Counted from the stretch's first letter, positions 8,191 to 16,474 are shown. The stretch: 64,000 nucleotides of DNA from Anaerolineae bacterium (GCA_030432295.1 JAUIHI010000013.1:100564-164563); one strand, 5' to 3'. Notes: generated by a model from the letters alone, not told the origin. Numbers and translations are program-made.

Positions 8191-8802
8191 TTACCCCGCG
8201 GGCTGCACAATCGACTTCCACGCCACATTGTTGCGCATCACCTGCAACTGTCGGCTCTGCTCCGGGAAGAGTGCGACCAGCCGGTCGATGAGGGTCAGCA
8301 GCAGTTGGGGGACGAGTGGATTGTTCATCCCCATCAGCACAGAGGCGTAGCGCAGGGAGAGCCGCCCGGCCCCGTCCAGATGAAAGGCGCATATCTCCTC
8401 GTCGCTCAGGCGGCGGACGGGCGCGTCCACATCCGCGGCCAGACCGGGCACGCCCTGGCGATAGACGCCGCCGCCTTCCCGCCAGCCCAGGGCGATGATG
8501 CCAACGAGGGTAGCTGTCTCGGAAAGATAGTCCGGCGTGAAAATTTCCTGCTCGCCCCGCGGACTTAAGCGCGGCCCCAGGCTGCCAAAGTCGGGATTGA
8601 GCAGGAGCGTATTGTAGATGACGCCGATCAGCGCGCCGGGACTGTTGTCGCTGCCATAGCCGTTCAATTCAATCGCCACAAATTCAGCGAAGGCGTAGTC
8701 CGTGGGCGAGGGCTGGGTCACCAACTCGCCTGGCCCGTAGACCTGGCAGACGTAATCGATGTGGGTATTGGATTTGACGATTTTGCCGATTGCTGTTGTC
8801 AT
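8191..8802 (-). CDS. HAS-barrel domain protein (HerA-associated)
   Basis: The 203-residue protein begins with a HAS-barrel-like stretch (TAIGKIVKSNTHIDYVCQVY, then DYAFAEFVAIEL), a domain shared by HerA ATPases and ATP synthases. The rest is helical with no P-loop and no nuclease motif: LSDEEICAFHLDGAGRLS and LLLTLIDRLVALFP. Such proteins are found beside HerA in several bacterial phyla and may act as a partner or adaptor. It is the first gene of the minus-strand run toward HerA. The domain call rests on pattern resemblance and is moderately secure. Confidence 0.65.
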   Translation of the reverse strand: MTTAIGKIVKSNTHIDYVCQVYGPGELVTQPSPTDYAFAEFVAIELNGYGSDNSPGALIGVIYNTLLLNPDFGSLGPRLSPRGEQEIFTPDYLSETATLVGIIALGWREGGGVYRQGVPGLAADVDAPVRRLSDEEICAFHLDGAGRLSLRYASVLMGMNNPLVPQLLLTLIDRLVALFPEQSRQLQVMRNNVAWKSIVQPAG

Positions 8803-8844
8803 AGACTCTATCTAACCAGAAAATTTGTTCGGATGCAAATAGGG

Positions 8845-8869
8845 ATGGGGACTGGGACTGGGACTGGGA
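8845..8869. repeat. Short GGGACT tandem repeat
   Basis: Four near-perfect copies of GGGACT lie in the divergent spacer between the HAS-barrel gene and the HAD gene. The downstream part of the spacer (8897-8934) holds a dispersed repeat also seen near 9722 and 26568. Confidence 0.6.
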
Positions 8870-8913
8870 AATGAAATGCGGAACGCAGATTTTATCCGTG
8901 TTCCTTTCCATCC

Positions 8914-8934
8914 GTGTATACACTCTATTTTCAG
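8914..8934 (+). repeat. Dispersed intergenic repeat, copy 1
   Basis: GTGTATACA (8914-8922), a 2-base gap, then CTATTTTCAG (8925-8934). The same two blocks recur at 9722-9749 and, on the other strand, at 26568-26592. Copies 1 and 3 also share the preceding ATCCGTGTTCCTTT. Confidence 0.7.
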
Positions 8935-8967
8935 GCCAGATGACAAAAACGCAAAGTGGAGGAACGA

Positions 8968-9573
8968 ATGATCAAAGCATTAATTTTTGATGTGGGTGGT
9001 GTGCTGGTGCGTACTGTGGATCGCAGCCGCCGGGCTATTCTGGAGGCAGAGTTGGGACTACCCAAAGGCCAGACCGATGAGACTGTCTTCAACAGCGCGA
9101 TGGGGCAGGCAGCCCAGCGGGGCGAAGTGACCTCGCACGCCCTGTGGAGTTGGGTGGCCGCGGATTTAGGGCTGGACAAACAGGGGCTGGGCCATTTCCG
9201 TCATGAGTTTTGGGGGGGAGACAGATTGAACGAGGAGTTGGTGGCACTGATTCGATCCCTGCGCCCCCGCTATCAGACGGCCATCATCAGCAACTTTATG
9301 GACGATCTGCGGGAAAGCCTGACAGTGGAATATCCTATCATCGATGCCTTTGATCTGGTGGTCATCTCCGCCGAGGAAAAGGTGATGAAGCCCGATCCGC
9401 TGATTTTTCAACGTACAATCGAGCGCTTGGGGCGCAAGCCGGAGGAGTGCGTCTTTGTGGACGACTTCGCCCACAATGTGGAAGGTGCGCGGGCGGTGGG
9501 GATGCACGCCATCCATTATGGACCAAAGACCGATATACAGGCCGAACTGGCAGCGTTGGGGATTGTCCTGTAG
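8968..9573 (+). CDS. HAD-superfamily hydrolase (subfamily IA)
   Basis: The 201-residue protein has the four HAD motifs: nucleophile motif I LIFDVGGVL, motif II IISNF (Thr/Ser), motif III Lys in EKVMKPDPLIF, and motif IV CVFVDDFAHN. The small helical cap between motifs I and II fits subfamily IA (phosphoglycolate phosphatase, haloacid dehalogenase and relatives). The start at 8968 has GGAGG five bases upstream; the earlier in-frame GTG at 8956 overlaps that site. It stands alone between a divergent and a convergent gene. Phosphatase activity is likely; the substrate is not known. A link to the dehalogenase locus 9 kb away should not be assumed. Confidence 0.88.
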   Translation: MIKALIFDVGGVLVRTVDRSRRAILEAELGLPKGQTDETVFNSAMGQAAQRGEVTSHALWSWVAADLGLDKQGLGHFRHEFWGGDRLNEELVALIRSLRPRYQTAIISNFMDDLRESLTVEYPIIDAFDLVVISAEEKVMKPDPLIFQRTIERLGRKPEECVFVDDFAHNVEGARAVGMHAIHYGPKTDIQAELAALGIVL

Positions 9574-9636
9574 CCCCCAAAACTTTCATCCGCGTTCCGT
9601 TTTATTTCTTACTTCAACCAACATCATTAACGGTGA

Positions 9637-9698
9637 AAACTATCCATAGATGGCACCGATTTTCCACAGAGAAAATCGGTGCCATCTATGGATAGTTT
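9637..9698. repeat. Perfect 28-bp inverted repeat (hairpin) between convergent genes
   Basis: The arms 9637-9664 and 9671-9698 are exact reverse complements around the 6-base loop CACAGA. It lies between the convergent HAD gene and DUF2892 gene, so it may act as a bidirectional terminator. The arms are much longer than a normal terminator stem and there is no long T run, so a mobile hairpin element is also possible. Confidence 0.85.
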
Positions 9699-9721
9699 AA
9701 TCTTGGGAATAGCCTTAGTTC

Positions 9722-9749
9722 GTGTATACATTCCGCCTATTTTCAGAAC
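9722..9749 (+). repeat. Dispersed intergenic repeat, copy 2
   Basis: GTGTATACA (9722-9730) and CTATTTTCAGAAC (9737-9749) match the copies at 8914 and 26568 (reverse strand). The spacer between the blocks differs in length. It ends one base before the stop codon of the DUF2892 gene. Confidence 0.65.
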
Positions 9750-9750
9750 A

Positions 9751-10212
9751 CTACCAAGTCGCAGGCGGATCGCTGGCGGGAAACGAGGCGTTGGATGCCC
9801 TATCGATTTCGTCCATTCGGGCTTCTGCTTCCCGGCGACGTTCCAATTGTTCGTTCTGGACATCCTCGTCCGCACAGGGGGCGGAACCGGGAAAGAGCCA
9901 GCGGTCCAGACTCCGGCTGTCGACCTGGGCAATCCGGTAGAGGGCACACCGGCCTGTGACACCCCGCAAGAGTAGATAGGCAGCAATCCACGCGCCGCCT
10001 ACAAAGAAACCGTACTTGCGCATCAGCCGAAAAAGCAGCGCCCCACCGCCCGCCAGAGAGAGCCAGCGCTCCACATTGCCCACATTGATCTTTGAGGAGG
10101 CTGTTGAGGCGGTTGGTGGCATTGGCCTGCCATTCGCAGGCTGCTTTTGATTCTGGGGCTTGTGGCTTTGCGCTCGATTCACTTCCTGTTCAGCAATGTA
10201 TTCTTTCTGCAT
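9751..10212 (-). CDS. DUF2892-type small membrane protein
   Basis: The protein has a Pro/Gln-rich N-terminus. Its DUF2892 core runs NVGNVERWLSLAGGGALLF, then a hydrophobic GGAWIAAYLLLRGVTGRCALY. The C-terminus ends in DEIDRASNASFPASDPPATW, a tail seen on many small bacterial membrane proteins. One or two short membrane segments are visible. The start at 10212 is preferred because GAGGAAGGG lies shortly upstream; the ORF opens at 10263. Function is unknown. It converges on the HAD gene and precedes a stress-type cluster (PRC-barrel, BON and thioredoxin reductase) read the other way. Confidence 0.7.
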   Translation of the reverse strand: MQKEYIAEQEVNRAQSHKPQNQKQPANGRPMPPTASTASSKINVGNVERWLSLAGGGALLFRLMRKYGFFVGGAWIAAYLLLRGVTGRCALYRIAQVDSRSLDRWLFPGSAPCADEDVQNEQLERRREAEARMDEIDRASNASFPASDPPATW

Positions 10213-10463
10213 GGCAAACTTCCCTTCCTCTTCAAAATCCAAATTGAGTTCGACACAATACATTTATCGTACCTCTTCAACCCCGCCGCCACAACGCCGC
10301 TTTGCATAGACTTCCCCTGTCGTCAACGACAGGTTCGATTGACCTGCACCGCCAGAGCAAAACCGTCTGTCACTCCATTGAGAAGCGTAGCTGCGTCGGC
10401 TATAGTAGAGTCAGAATCCTTCCTGAGAAAAGGAGGGCACAAGAAAGAAAAGGAGAATTTGAT

Positions 10464-11156
10464 ATGCTACGCAAAGCACACGATATGCTCGGATTCCAGA
10501 TGCGCGCCACCAACGGCGACATCGGCAGCGTGGACGACTTCTACTTTGACGACAACCAGTGGCAGGTCCGCTATTTTGTCGTCAACACAGGGAACTGGCT
10601 CTTTGGCCGCCGGGTGCTGATCGCGCCCCAGGCAATCGAAGCGCCCCTGTGGGAGGAAGAAGTGCTGCCTGTCCATCTGACCAAAGAGATGGTGGAGAAC
10701 AGCCCGGATGTGGACCTGGACAAGCCGGTTACGGAACAGATGCATTCTCGATTGTACGAACACTACGGCTGGACGAACCTCTGGATCAGACCGGGCGTCT
10801 ACGCCTATTCTGGCGGTGGGGCCGGGATGATGGCTCCTCCGCAGCCGGCGGGTGTGGCTGTTTTGGAGAAGCCCGCACCGGAGAGTGCCGCAGAGAGGGC
10901 CGATCCCAATCTGCGCAGCATCCAGGAAGTGCTCGGCTATCACATCGCCGCTACTGATGGCGATATCGGCCACGTGGAGGATTTCTTTGTGGATGAAGCG
11001 GACTGGACCATTCGCTATATGCTGGTGGACACCCACAATTGGTTGCCAGGCCGCAAAGTGCTCGTCTCGCCCAATTGGATCAACCGGGTGAGCTGGAACG
11101 AATCCAAAATTCATGTGGATGTGCCCAAGCAACGGATTGAGGAGAGTCCAGAGTAA
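10464..11156 (+). CDS. Double PRC-barrel protein, C-terminal tail cut by a stop codon
   Basis: The 230-residue protein has two PRC-barrel repeats. The first runs LGFQMRATNGDIGSVDDFYF onward, and the second LGYHIAATDGDIGHVEDFFV onward, joined by an Ala/Pro linker near residues 120-145. PRC-barrels bind RNA, proteins or small ligands and occur in photosynthetic reaction centres and in stress proteins. The start has AAGGAG upstream; the ORF opens earlier at 10302 without a ribosome site. After SPE the frame stops at 11154-11156. The next 25 codons in the same frame (11157-11231) continue the family tail, so a Tyr codon has become TAA. Confidence 0.85.
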   Translation: MLRKAHDMLGFQMRATNGDIGSVDDFYFDDNQWQVRYFVVNTGNWLFGRRVLIAPQAIEAPLWEEEVLPVHLTKEMVENSPDVDLDKPVTEQMHSRLYEHYGWTNLWIRPGVYAYSGGGAGMMAPPQPAGVAVLEKPAPESAAERADPNLRSIQEVLGYHIAATDGDIGHVEDFFVDEADWTIRYMLVDTHNWLPGRKVLVSPNWINRVSWNESKIHVDVPKQRIEESPE

Positions 11157-11234
11157 GACCCGTCGGGACCGATCGAACGGGGGTACGAAAACCATCTCTA
11201 CGAATACTACGGCCTTCCCGGCTACTGGATATAA
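11157..11234 (+). pseudogene. In-frame detached C-terminal tail of the PRC-barrel protein
   Basis: Directly after the TAA at 11154-11156 the same frame reads DPSGPIERGYENHLYEYYGL and ends PGYWI before TAA at 11232-11234. The internal repeat of the same protein has the matching segment DLDKPVTEQMHSRLYEHYGW. The tail therefore belongs to the gene and was separated by a nonsense change. Readthrough or a sequencing error cannot be excluded. Confidence 0.75.
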
Positions 11235-11378
11235 GAACGCCGTAGGCTATTTCACAAAAATAAGCCCCCCAAAGTCCCCTGGCACTGCACACACACCAAC
11301 GGAGAAGCTATGGCGTACCGGCTCTCTTGGATAGAAAGTGCCGGGGGACTTACATTCCCAAAGGAGGAAAAATCTTCC

Positions 11379-12623
11379 ATGCGAAAATCAATGCGAAAAT
11401 TCGACTATCTGATTCTGGGCGGCGGCGTCGTTGCTGGTTATGCCGCCCAGGAGTTCGCCCAGCAGAAGCGGAAAGGGGCGAATGTGGCCATCATTTCCGC
11501 GGATGATGCCTTGCCCTATGAACGCCCGCCCCTTTCCAAAGCGTATCTGGCTGGCGAAAAGGAGGCCCAGGAGATCCTCATCAATGACCCGGATTTCTAC
11601 AGTGAAAATGAGATCGAAGTCTTTTTGGAGACGCGGATTGAGAAAGTTGACCTGGACGAGAAAAAGCTGGTGGCCGAAAACGGACAAGAATTTACCTATG
11701 GCAAGCTGCTGATCGCCACCGGTTCTCAGGTCCGCAAACTGGACGTGCCAGGCGCGGATGACGAAGCCGTCTTCTATCTGCGCTGGCTGGACAACGCCCA
11801 GGCTATCCGCCAACGGGTGGCTGAGTCCAAACGGGCAGTTGTGGTCGGCGGCGGATTCATCGGTCTGGAGACAGCTTCTGTCCTGGCGCAAGAGGGCGTG
11901 GATGTGACGATGGCCTTTCCCGAAGGGTATGTGATGGAACGTCTCTTTACACCAGAGATGGGAGACTTTTTCCACAGCTACTATTCCGAGCGGGGCGTTA
12001 CGATTCTGCCCAAAAGTACAGTTGTCGGCTTCGACCGTCACCGCGGCGAACTGACGGCGAAGTTGAAGTCCGGCGACCGCCTGCACACGGATATGGCAAT
12101 TGTCGGTATCGGTGCGCAACCCGCTGTGGAACTCTTCCGCGACACAGCCATAGAAACCGATGACGGTATTGTAGTCAACGAATTTCTGGAGACCAGTCTG
12201 CCCGATGTCTACGCTGCAGGGGATGTCGCCCGCTATAAGGACCTGATCTTCGACACCTATCGCCGTGTGGAACACTGGGACAACGCAATGGCGCAGGGCA
12301 CACACGCCGCCCAGGTGATGAGCGGCAAACGCCAACCCTTCGAGCATCTGCCCTATTTCTTCTCCGACGAGTTTGATCTCTCCTGGGAGTTCTGGGGCGA
12401 TGAGTCCGACGCCGACACGACCATTCACCGGGGCGATGTGGCGGGCGGAGAGTTCAGCACCTGGTGGATCAAAGGGAAGCGGCTGGTCGCCGCCTTTGTG
12501 CTGAACAGGCCGGAGGCCGAGGGCAAAGTGGCCCAACAGTTGATCCGTAGCCAGGAACCCGCACCCGTCGATCTCTTGCGCAACAGCAGCCTTGCCCTGG
12601 AAGATAGTCCTATGCTTGCCTGA
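11379..12623 (+). CDS. FAD-dependent NAD(P)H oxidoreductase (ferredoxin/rubredoxin reductase type)
   Basis: The 414-residue flavoprotein has an N-terminal FAD-binding Rossmann motif (YLILGGGVVAGYAAQEF) and ALPYERPPLSKAYL. The ATG box LLIATGS, the NAD(P)-binding motif VVVGGGFIGLETASVLAQEG and the C-terminal FAD motif DVYAAGDVA complete the core. This is the pattern of ferredoxin, putidaredoxin and rubredoxin reductases and AIF-like proteins, which pass electrons from NAD(P)H to small redox proteins. A ribosome site AAGGAGG lies 11 bases before the start. The neighbours (PRC-barrel, BON and thioredoxin reductase) suggest redox stress handling. The electron acceptor is not known. Confidence 0.88.
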   Translation: MRKSMRKFDYLILGGGVVAGYAAQEFAQQKRKGANVAIISADDALPYERPPLSKAYLAGEKEAQEILINDPDFYSENEIEVFLETRIEKVDLDEKKLVAENGQEFTYGKLLIATGSQVRKLDVPGADDEAVFYLRWLDNAQAIRQRVAESKRAVVVGGGFIGLETASVLAQEGVDVTMAFPEGYVMERLFTPEMGDFFHSYYSERGVTILPKSTVVGFDRHRGELTAKLKSGDRLHTDMAIVGIGAQPAVELFRDTAIETDDGIVVNEFLETSLPDVYAAGDVARYKDLIFDTYRRVEHWDNAMAQGTHAAQVMSGKRQPFEHLPYFFSDEFDLSWEFWGDESDADTTIHRGDVAGGEFSTWWIKGKRLVAAFVLNRPEAEGKVAQQLIRSQEPAPVDLLRNSSLALEDSPMLA

Positions 12624-12665
12624 ACAGCAGACAAAGTCAAAGGGCAAAACCAATAGGAGATGTAT

Positions 12666-13199
12666 ATGACAACCCAAAACAAAGACAATCCGGACCGGGC
12701 TGGGGCAGAATCGGCCCCCATCTATAGCATCGAGGCTCTCAACGAATTGGGAGAAGAAGTGCGCAGAGAGCAGGACCTGCAGGCCATCGATACAGCCCAT
12801 ACAGACGGTTCCACCACCAATCCCCATCAGGCCCAGGAGCAGGGACTCGTCTACAACCCGCCCAGCGACCCGCCAGTCTTGCCCAGCGACGATCCCCAGG
12901 GGGCCAGAATTGCCGCGGGTTTCGCCGACAGTATGGAAGCGGTCGATCCCAATGCGGTCGATCTGCCCGAACGGGTGGACAATCAGGACCTGGACTTGGA
13001 AGAGGACATCCGGACTGCATTGCGGAACAACAGCGAGACCGCCCATCTTACCGATGTGGACGCAGAGGTTCACAATGGGGTCGCTTTTCTGCGCGGCACA
13101 GTCGCCAGCGCGGATGACATCCCCCGGGTGGACCACATCGTCAGCGGGCTGGAGGGCATCTACGAGGTGAGCAATCAATTGACTTTTGAGGCCGGGTAA
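12666..13199 (+). CDS. BON-domain protein
   Basis: The 177-residue protein has a hydrophilic, low-complexity N-terminal part and a C-terminal BON domain. The domain starts at LEEDIRTALRNNSETAHLTD, contains the hallmark GVAFLRGTVASADD and ends VSNQLTFEAG. BON domains bind membranes or other proteins and are common in osmotic or envelope stress proteins. No signal peptide is seen. The ATG at 12666 is preferred over that at 12660 because AGGAG ends 6 bases upstream of it but touches the earlier one. It follows the oxidoreductase by 42 bases in the same direction and is probably in one operon. Confidence 0.8.
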   Translation: MTTQNKDNPDRAGAESAPIYSIEALNELGEEVRREQDLQAIDTAHTDGSTTNPHQAQEQGLVYNPPSDPPVLPSDDPQGARIAAGFADSMEAVDPNAVDLPERVDNQDLDLEEDIRTALRNNSETAHLTDVDAEVHNGVAFLRGTVASADDIPRVDHIVSGLEGIYEVSNQLTFEAG

Positions 13200-13273
13200 G
13201 GTTTGGCGCAGCAGGGATAGCGGAAACATCGGGGCGTTTGGATGACTGCCGCCTCAATTTGAGCCGTTCCAAT

Positions 13274-13302
13274 TTGACCGGTAAAGGGTATGGGCGTATA
13301 AT
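13274..13302 (+). promoter_or_regulatory. Strong sigma-70-type promoter upstream of trxB
   Basis: TTGACC (13274-13279) and TATAAT (13297-13302) are separated by exactly 17 bases, close to consensus. The site leaves a leader of about 115 bases before the thioredoxin reductase start at 13424. Confidence 0.7.
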
Positions 13303-13423
13303 TCACTACAGAAAATATAGTGCCCTGTTGTCAATGGGTACTTCGATCACAACCCAATCTGTGCTAGACTGACCGCAGATTTCTGCAATCAGCAGCCCAG
13401 ACCCTTATCAGGAGGATTTAAAA

Positions 13424-14488
13424 ATGGCGGACGAAAATGCCCCGCGACCGGCAGTCGAAGAAACGATGATTATCGGCAGCGGCCCCGCGGGCTGGACAGC
13501 AGGCCTTTACACGGCCCGGGCCAACCTGAACCCGCTGCTCATCACCGGCAACGACTACGGCGGCCAGGTCAGCATCACCTATGAAATCGAGAACTATCCC
13601 GGCTTTCCCGAAGCCTTGAGCGGGCCAGAACTGGTGGAGAAGATGAAGGAACAGGCCGAGAAATTTGGCCTGACAACCGTCTACGATCACGTGAGCGAAA
13701 TCGTCACCGACCAGCACCCCTTTATTGTGCGCACAGCGTCGGGCAAAGAGTATAAGTCCAAATCCCTGATCCTCTGCACCGGCGCACGGCCCCGCTATCT
13801 GCAAGTGCCGGGCGAGAAGGAATTCACCGGCAAGGGTGTCAGCTATTGCGCCACCTGTGACGGTTTCTTCTTCCGGGGCAAAGATTTGGTCGTCGTCGGC
13901 GGCGGCGACAGCGCGGTGGAAGAGGGCCTCTTCCTGACCAAATTCGCTACGAAAGTGCGCATCATCCACCGGCGAGACGAACTGCGGGCCAGCAAAATCC
14001 TGCGCGACCGGGCCTTTGCCAACGACAAAATCGAATTTGTCTGGAATACAGTCGTCACTTCCATCAATGGGGAGGAAGGCGGTTCGGTGAATGGCGTCAG
14101 CGTGGAAAATACTGTGACTGGCGAGAAGAGCGAACTGAAGACCGACGGCGTATTTGTCTACGTCGGCCACCTGCCCAACAACGACCTCTACCACGGCAAG
14201 TTGCATCTGGACGAGGACGGCCATCTGATCACCGACAAGAAGACGCGCACGAATGTGCCGGGCATCTTCGCTGCCGGTGAAATTCAGGACAAAGTCTTCA
14301 AGCAGGTGGCAACGAGTGTGGGCCAGGGCTGCTCCGCGGCTATGCAGACCGAGAAATTCCTGGCTGAACTGGAGTCGGAAGGCTATCACGGCGGGGTGGA
14401 CCCACGGGAATTCCCGTCCTATGCGCCCTTCACTGCGACCCCCACCGTCACTGCCAAGACGCCGGAACGGGAACTGGTTCCCGCCTGA
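13424..14488 (+). CDS. trxB: Thioredoxin reductase (NADPH), C-terminally extended
   Basis: The 354-residue low-molecular-weight thioredoxin reductase uses NADPH to reduce thioredoxin. It shows the FAD motif [18 protein letters not shown], the redox-active CATCDG centre, the NADPH motif [16 protein letters not shown] with the adjacent [18 protein letters not shown], and a C-terminal GIFAAGE. The last 35 or so residues after TEKFLAELE form a Thr/Pro-rich extension not found in the typical 310-320-residue enzyme. It has a good ribosome site (AGGAGG), its own promoter and a strong terminator, so it appears to be monocistronic. Confidence 0.93.
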   Translation: MADENAPRPAVEETMIIGSGPAGWTAGLYTARANLNPLLITGNDYGGQVSITYEIENYPGFPEALSGPELVEKMKEQAEKFGLTTVYDHVSEIVTDQHPFIVRTASGKEYKSKSLILCTGARPRYLQVPGEKEFTGKGVSYCATCDGFFFRGKDLVVVGGGDSAVEEGLFLTKFATKVRIIHRRDELRASKILRDRAFANDKIEFVWNTVVTSINGEEGGSVNGVSVENTVTGEKSELKTDGVFVYVGHLPNNDLYHGKLHLDEDGHLITDKKTRTNVPGIFAAGEIQDKVFKQVATSVGQGCSAAMQTEKFLAELESEGYHGGVDPREFPSYAPFTATPTVTAKTPERELVPA

Positions 14489-14508
14489 GATTGACAAACA
14501 GTTGAACC

Positions 14509-14545
14509 AAAAGGGGCATCTCCATCGATGGAGATGCCCCTTTTT
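14509..14545. terminator. 36-bp perfect palindrome, bidirectional terminator
   Basis: Bases 14509-14544 form a perfect palindrome with arms AAAAGGGGCATCTCCAT and their complement, ending in T5. It sits between the convergent trxB and histidine kinase genes and has A/T runs on both sides, so it can stop transcription from both directions. Confidence 0.85.
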
Positions 14546-14554
14546 CGTGCCCGT

Positions 14555-15706
14555 TCACACCGGGCCAATCGGCAGGCTGATGACAAACGCCGTGCCCCTG
14601 CCCAACTTGCTTTGCACGGTCAGTGTGCCGCCGTGGGCCTGCACCAGTTGGCTGGCAATCGACAGGCCCAGCCCGCTGCCCGTGCCGTCCCGATGGGTGC
14701 GCGCCCGGTCTCCCCGCCAGAAGCGGTCGAAGACAAAGGGCAAGTCGTCGGCGGGGATGCCTTCGCCGGTGTCAGCCACCCGGATGGAAAGCTGCGCTCC
14801 GTCCTGCTCTGCGGAAAGGGCCACTGATCCACCCGCTGGTGTGTGGCGCAGGGCATTGGCGATGAGATTGCCCAACACCTGATCCAGCCTGTCCGCGTCG
14901 CCGACGACAACTAACGGCGCAGGGTCTGCCACTTCCAGACGCAGGACGACTCCCATCTCCTCGGCCTGACCGCTGAAACTGGTAACTGCGTCGGCCAGCA
15001 GATCAGCGACATCCACCGCCTCTCGGCGCAGAGGCAATTCCCCCGCCTCGGCCAGGGAAAGAGTGCGCAGATCGTCCACCAGCCGGGCCAACAGACGGGT
15101 CTCCTGCAGCGTGGCGTCGATCTGTTCGGGGGAAGTCGGATATACTCCGTCCAGCATCCCTTCCAGATTGCCCTGAATGACGTGCAGGGGGGTGCGCAGT
15201 TCGTGGGCCACGTCCGCGGTCAGGTTACGCCGCTGGCGCTCGGTTCGCTCCAACTCGGCCAACATCCGGTTGAAGGCGCGGGCCAGCCGTTCCATTTCCC
15301 CCCGACCGTTCTCCGGCACACGCACGCTCAGATCGCCTTCGGCCGCGGCATCGATCACAGCCAGAATGTCGGTTAGGGGCATGACGAAGCCCCGCACAGT
15401 GCGCAGGCCAATCAGCACAGCCAGAATCGGCAGCCCCAGAGCCAGCCCCATCCCGCCTAGCCAGACGAGCAGAGTAGTGTGGCCGTCGCCGCCGTAGAAG
15501 CGGGTGAGGAGAAAGGAGAGGACCGCCATTCCCCCGGTCACCAGCAGAGCCATCAGCCCGACGGCACAGCCCACGCCCCGAAAGATACGCCGTCGGCGCT
15601 TGCCCCAGCCGTGACGCCAGGGCGGTCCGTGCCCTTCTGCCGCACCCCATTTAGCTGGTCCCCATTCGGGCCGATTGGACCGGGGGCTTTCGTCGCTTTC
15701 ACTCAT
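14555..15706 (-). CDS. HAMP-domain sensor histidine kinase (BaeS/EnvZ type)
   Basis: The 383-residue membrane kinase has two transmembrane segments (around VGLMALLVTGGMAVLSFLL and LALGLPILAVLIGL), a HAMP domain (DILAVIDAAAEGDLSVRVP) and a HisKA H-box (LTADVAHELRTPLHVIQGNL). The HATPase region follows, with N box VLGNLIANALRHTP and G boxes DTGEGIP and GSGLGLSIASQL. There is little room for an extracytoplasmic sensor between the helices. The start at 15706 is chosen because its ATG overlaps the response-regulator stop in ATGAGTGA; an upstream in-frame start at 15733 is less likely. The partner regulator is encoded immediately upstream. Confidence 0.88.
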   Translation of the reverse strand: MSESDESPRSNRPEWGPAKWGAAEGHGPPWRHGWGKRRRRIFRGVGCAVGLMALLVTGGMAVLSFLLTRFYGGDGHTTLLVWLGGMGLALGLPILAVLIGLRTVRGFVMPLTDILAVIDAAAEGDLSVRVPENGRGEMERLARAFNRMLAELERTERQRRNLTADVAHELRTPLHVIQGNLEGMLDGVYPTSPEQIDATLQETRLLARLVDDLRTLSLAEAGELPLRREAVDVADLLADAVTSFSGQAEEMGVVLRLEVADPAPLVVVGDADRLDQVLGNLIANALRHTPAGGSVALSAEQDGAQLSIRVADTGEGIPADDLPFVFDRFWRGDRARTHRDGTGSGLGLSIASQLVQAHGGTLTVQSKLGRGTAFVISLPIGPV

Positions 15707-16391
15707 CTGTCTTCTCTGTGAACTGGTAGCCAATGCCGTAGACGGTCAGAAGGTATCGCGGGTTGGCCGGGTCGTCCTCGATTTTGCGGCGCAGATTCTT
15801 GACGTGGGCGTCGATGCTGCGGTCGTAGCCCCCGTCCGCCGGGCCGTGCAGCCGGTCGATCAGTTGGCTGCGGCTGAAGGTCTGGCCGGGGTGCTGGGCC
15901 AGGATCGCCAGCAGATTGAACTCGATGCGGGTGACGCGCAGACTCTCCCCGCGCAGGGTGACCCGGTTGCCGTTGAGATCGATCTCCAGCTCGCCCGCCC
16001 GGACGACGCCGGTCGTCTGCACTTCGCCTTGGGTGCGGCGCAGGACAGCCCGCACCCGGGCCACCAGCTCTCTGGGCGAGAAAGGCTTGACGATATAATC
16101 GTCCGCGCCCAGTTCCAGGCCGATCAGCCGGTCGGTCTCCTCGGCCCTGGCCGTGAGCATTATCACCGGCACGCTGGATTCCCGGCGCAGGGAACGGCAG
16201 ACATCCAGCCCATCCATTCCCGGCAGGTTCAGGTCCAGGACGACCAGATCGGGTTTCTGCTGTCTGGCCGCGGCCAGGGCAGCGATGCCGTCGTGGGCAG
16301 GAAAGGTGCGAAAACCGCTCCGCTCCAGATAGTCTTTGGCCAGGCGGGTGATTTTGGGTTCGTCGTCTACGATAAGGATGAGTTCGTTCAT
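15699..16391 (-). CDS. OmpR/PhoB-family response regulator
   Basis: The 230-residue regulator has a receiver domain (LILIVDDEPKITRLAKDYLE, phospho-acceptor in LVVLDLNLPGMDG, conserved Lys in DDYIVKPFSPRELVARV). A C-terminal winged helix follows (VTRIEFNLLAILAQHPGQTF and YDRSIDAHVKNLRRKIEDD). It is phosphorylated by the kinase encoded directly downstream, with an 8-base overlap. The ATG at 16391 fits the domain start; the ORF continues to 16505 through a short repeat region, which is unlikely to be translated. No Shine-Dalgarno sequence is obvious. Targets cannot be read from sequence, though the small membrane protein at 16712-17188 lies just upstream. Confidence 0.9.
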   Translation of the reverse strand: MNELILIVDDEPKITRLAKDYLERSGFRTFPAHDGIAALAAARQQKPDLVVLDLNLPGMDGLDVCRSLRRESSVPVIMLTARAEETDRLIGLELGADDYIVKPFSPRELVARVRAVLRRTQGEVQTTGVVRAGELEIDLNGNRVTLRGESLRVTRIEFNLLAILAQHPGQTFSRSQLIDRLHGPADGGYDRSIDAHVKNLRRKIEDDPANPRYLLTVYGIGYQFTEKTDE

Positions 16392-16474
16392 AGGAGTTGC
16401 GGGTTGTGAGTTGCGAATTGCGATAGTAGTGGGTGATGCGGGATGGATGGGTGTTGTGTGGGACGGGTGAAACG

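Noticed and set aside
8130..8228. N-terminal extension of MntA
   Set aside because: It translates only the tandem repeat (GDWRLE units) and MntA starts normally just before the conserved domain.
8968..9573. HAD protein as a haloacid dehalogenase working with the rdh locus
   Set aside because: HAD-IA members are mostly phosphatases, it lies 9 kb away and has no shared regulation visible.
11388..13229. 613-residue minus-strand open frame
   Set aside because: It lies antisense to the FAD oxidoreductase and BON genes and shows no protein-family pattern.
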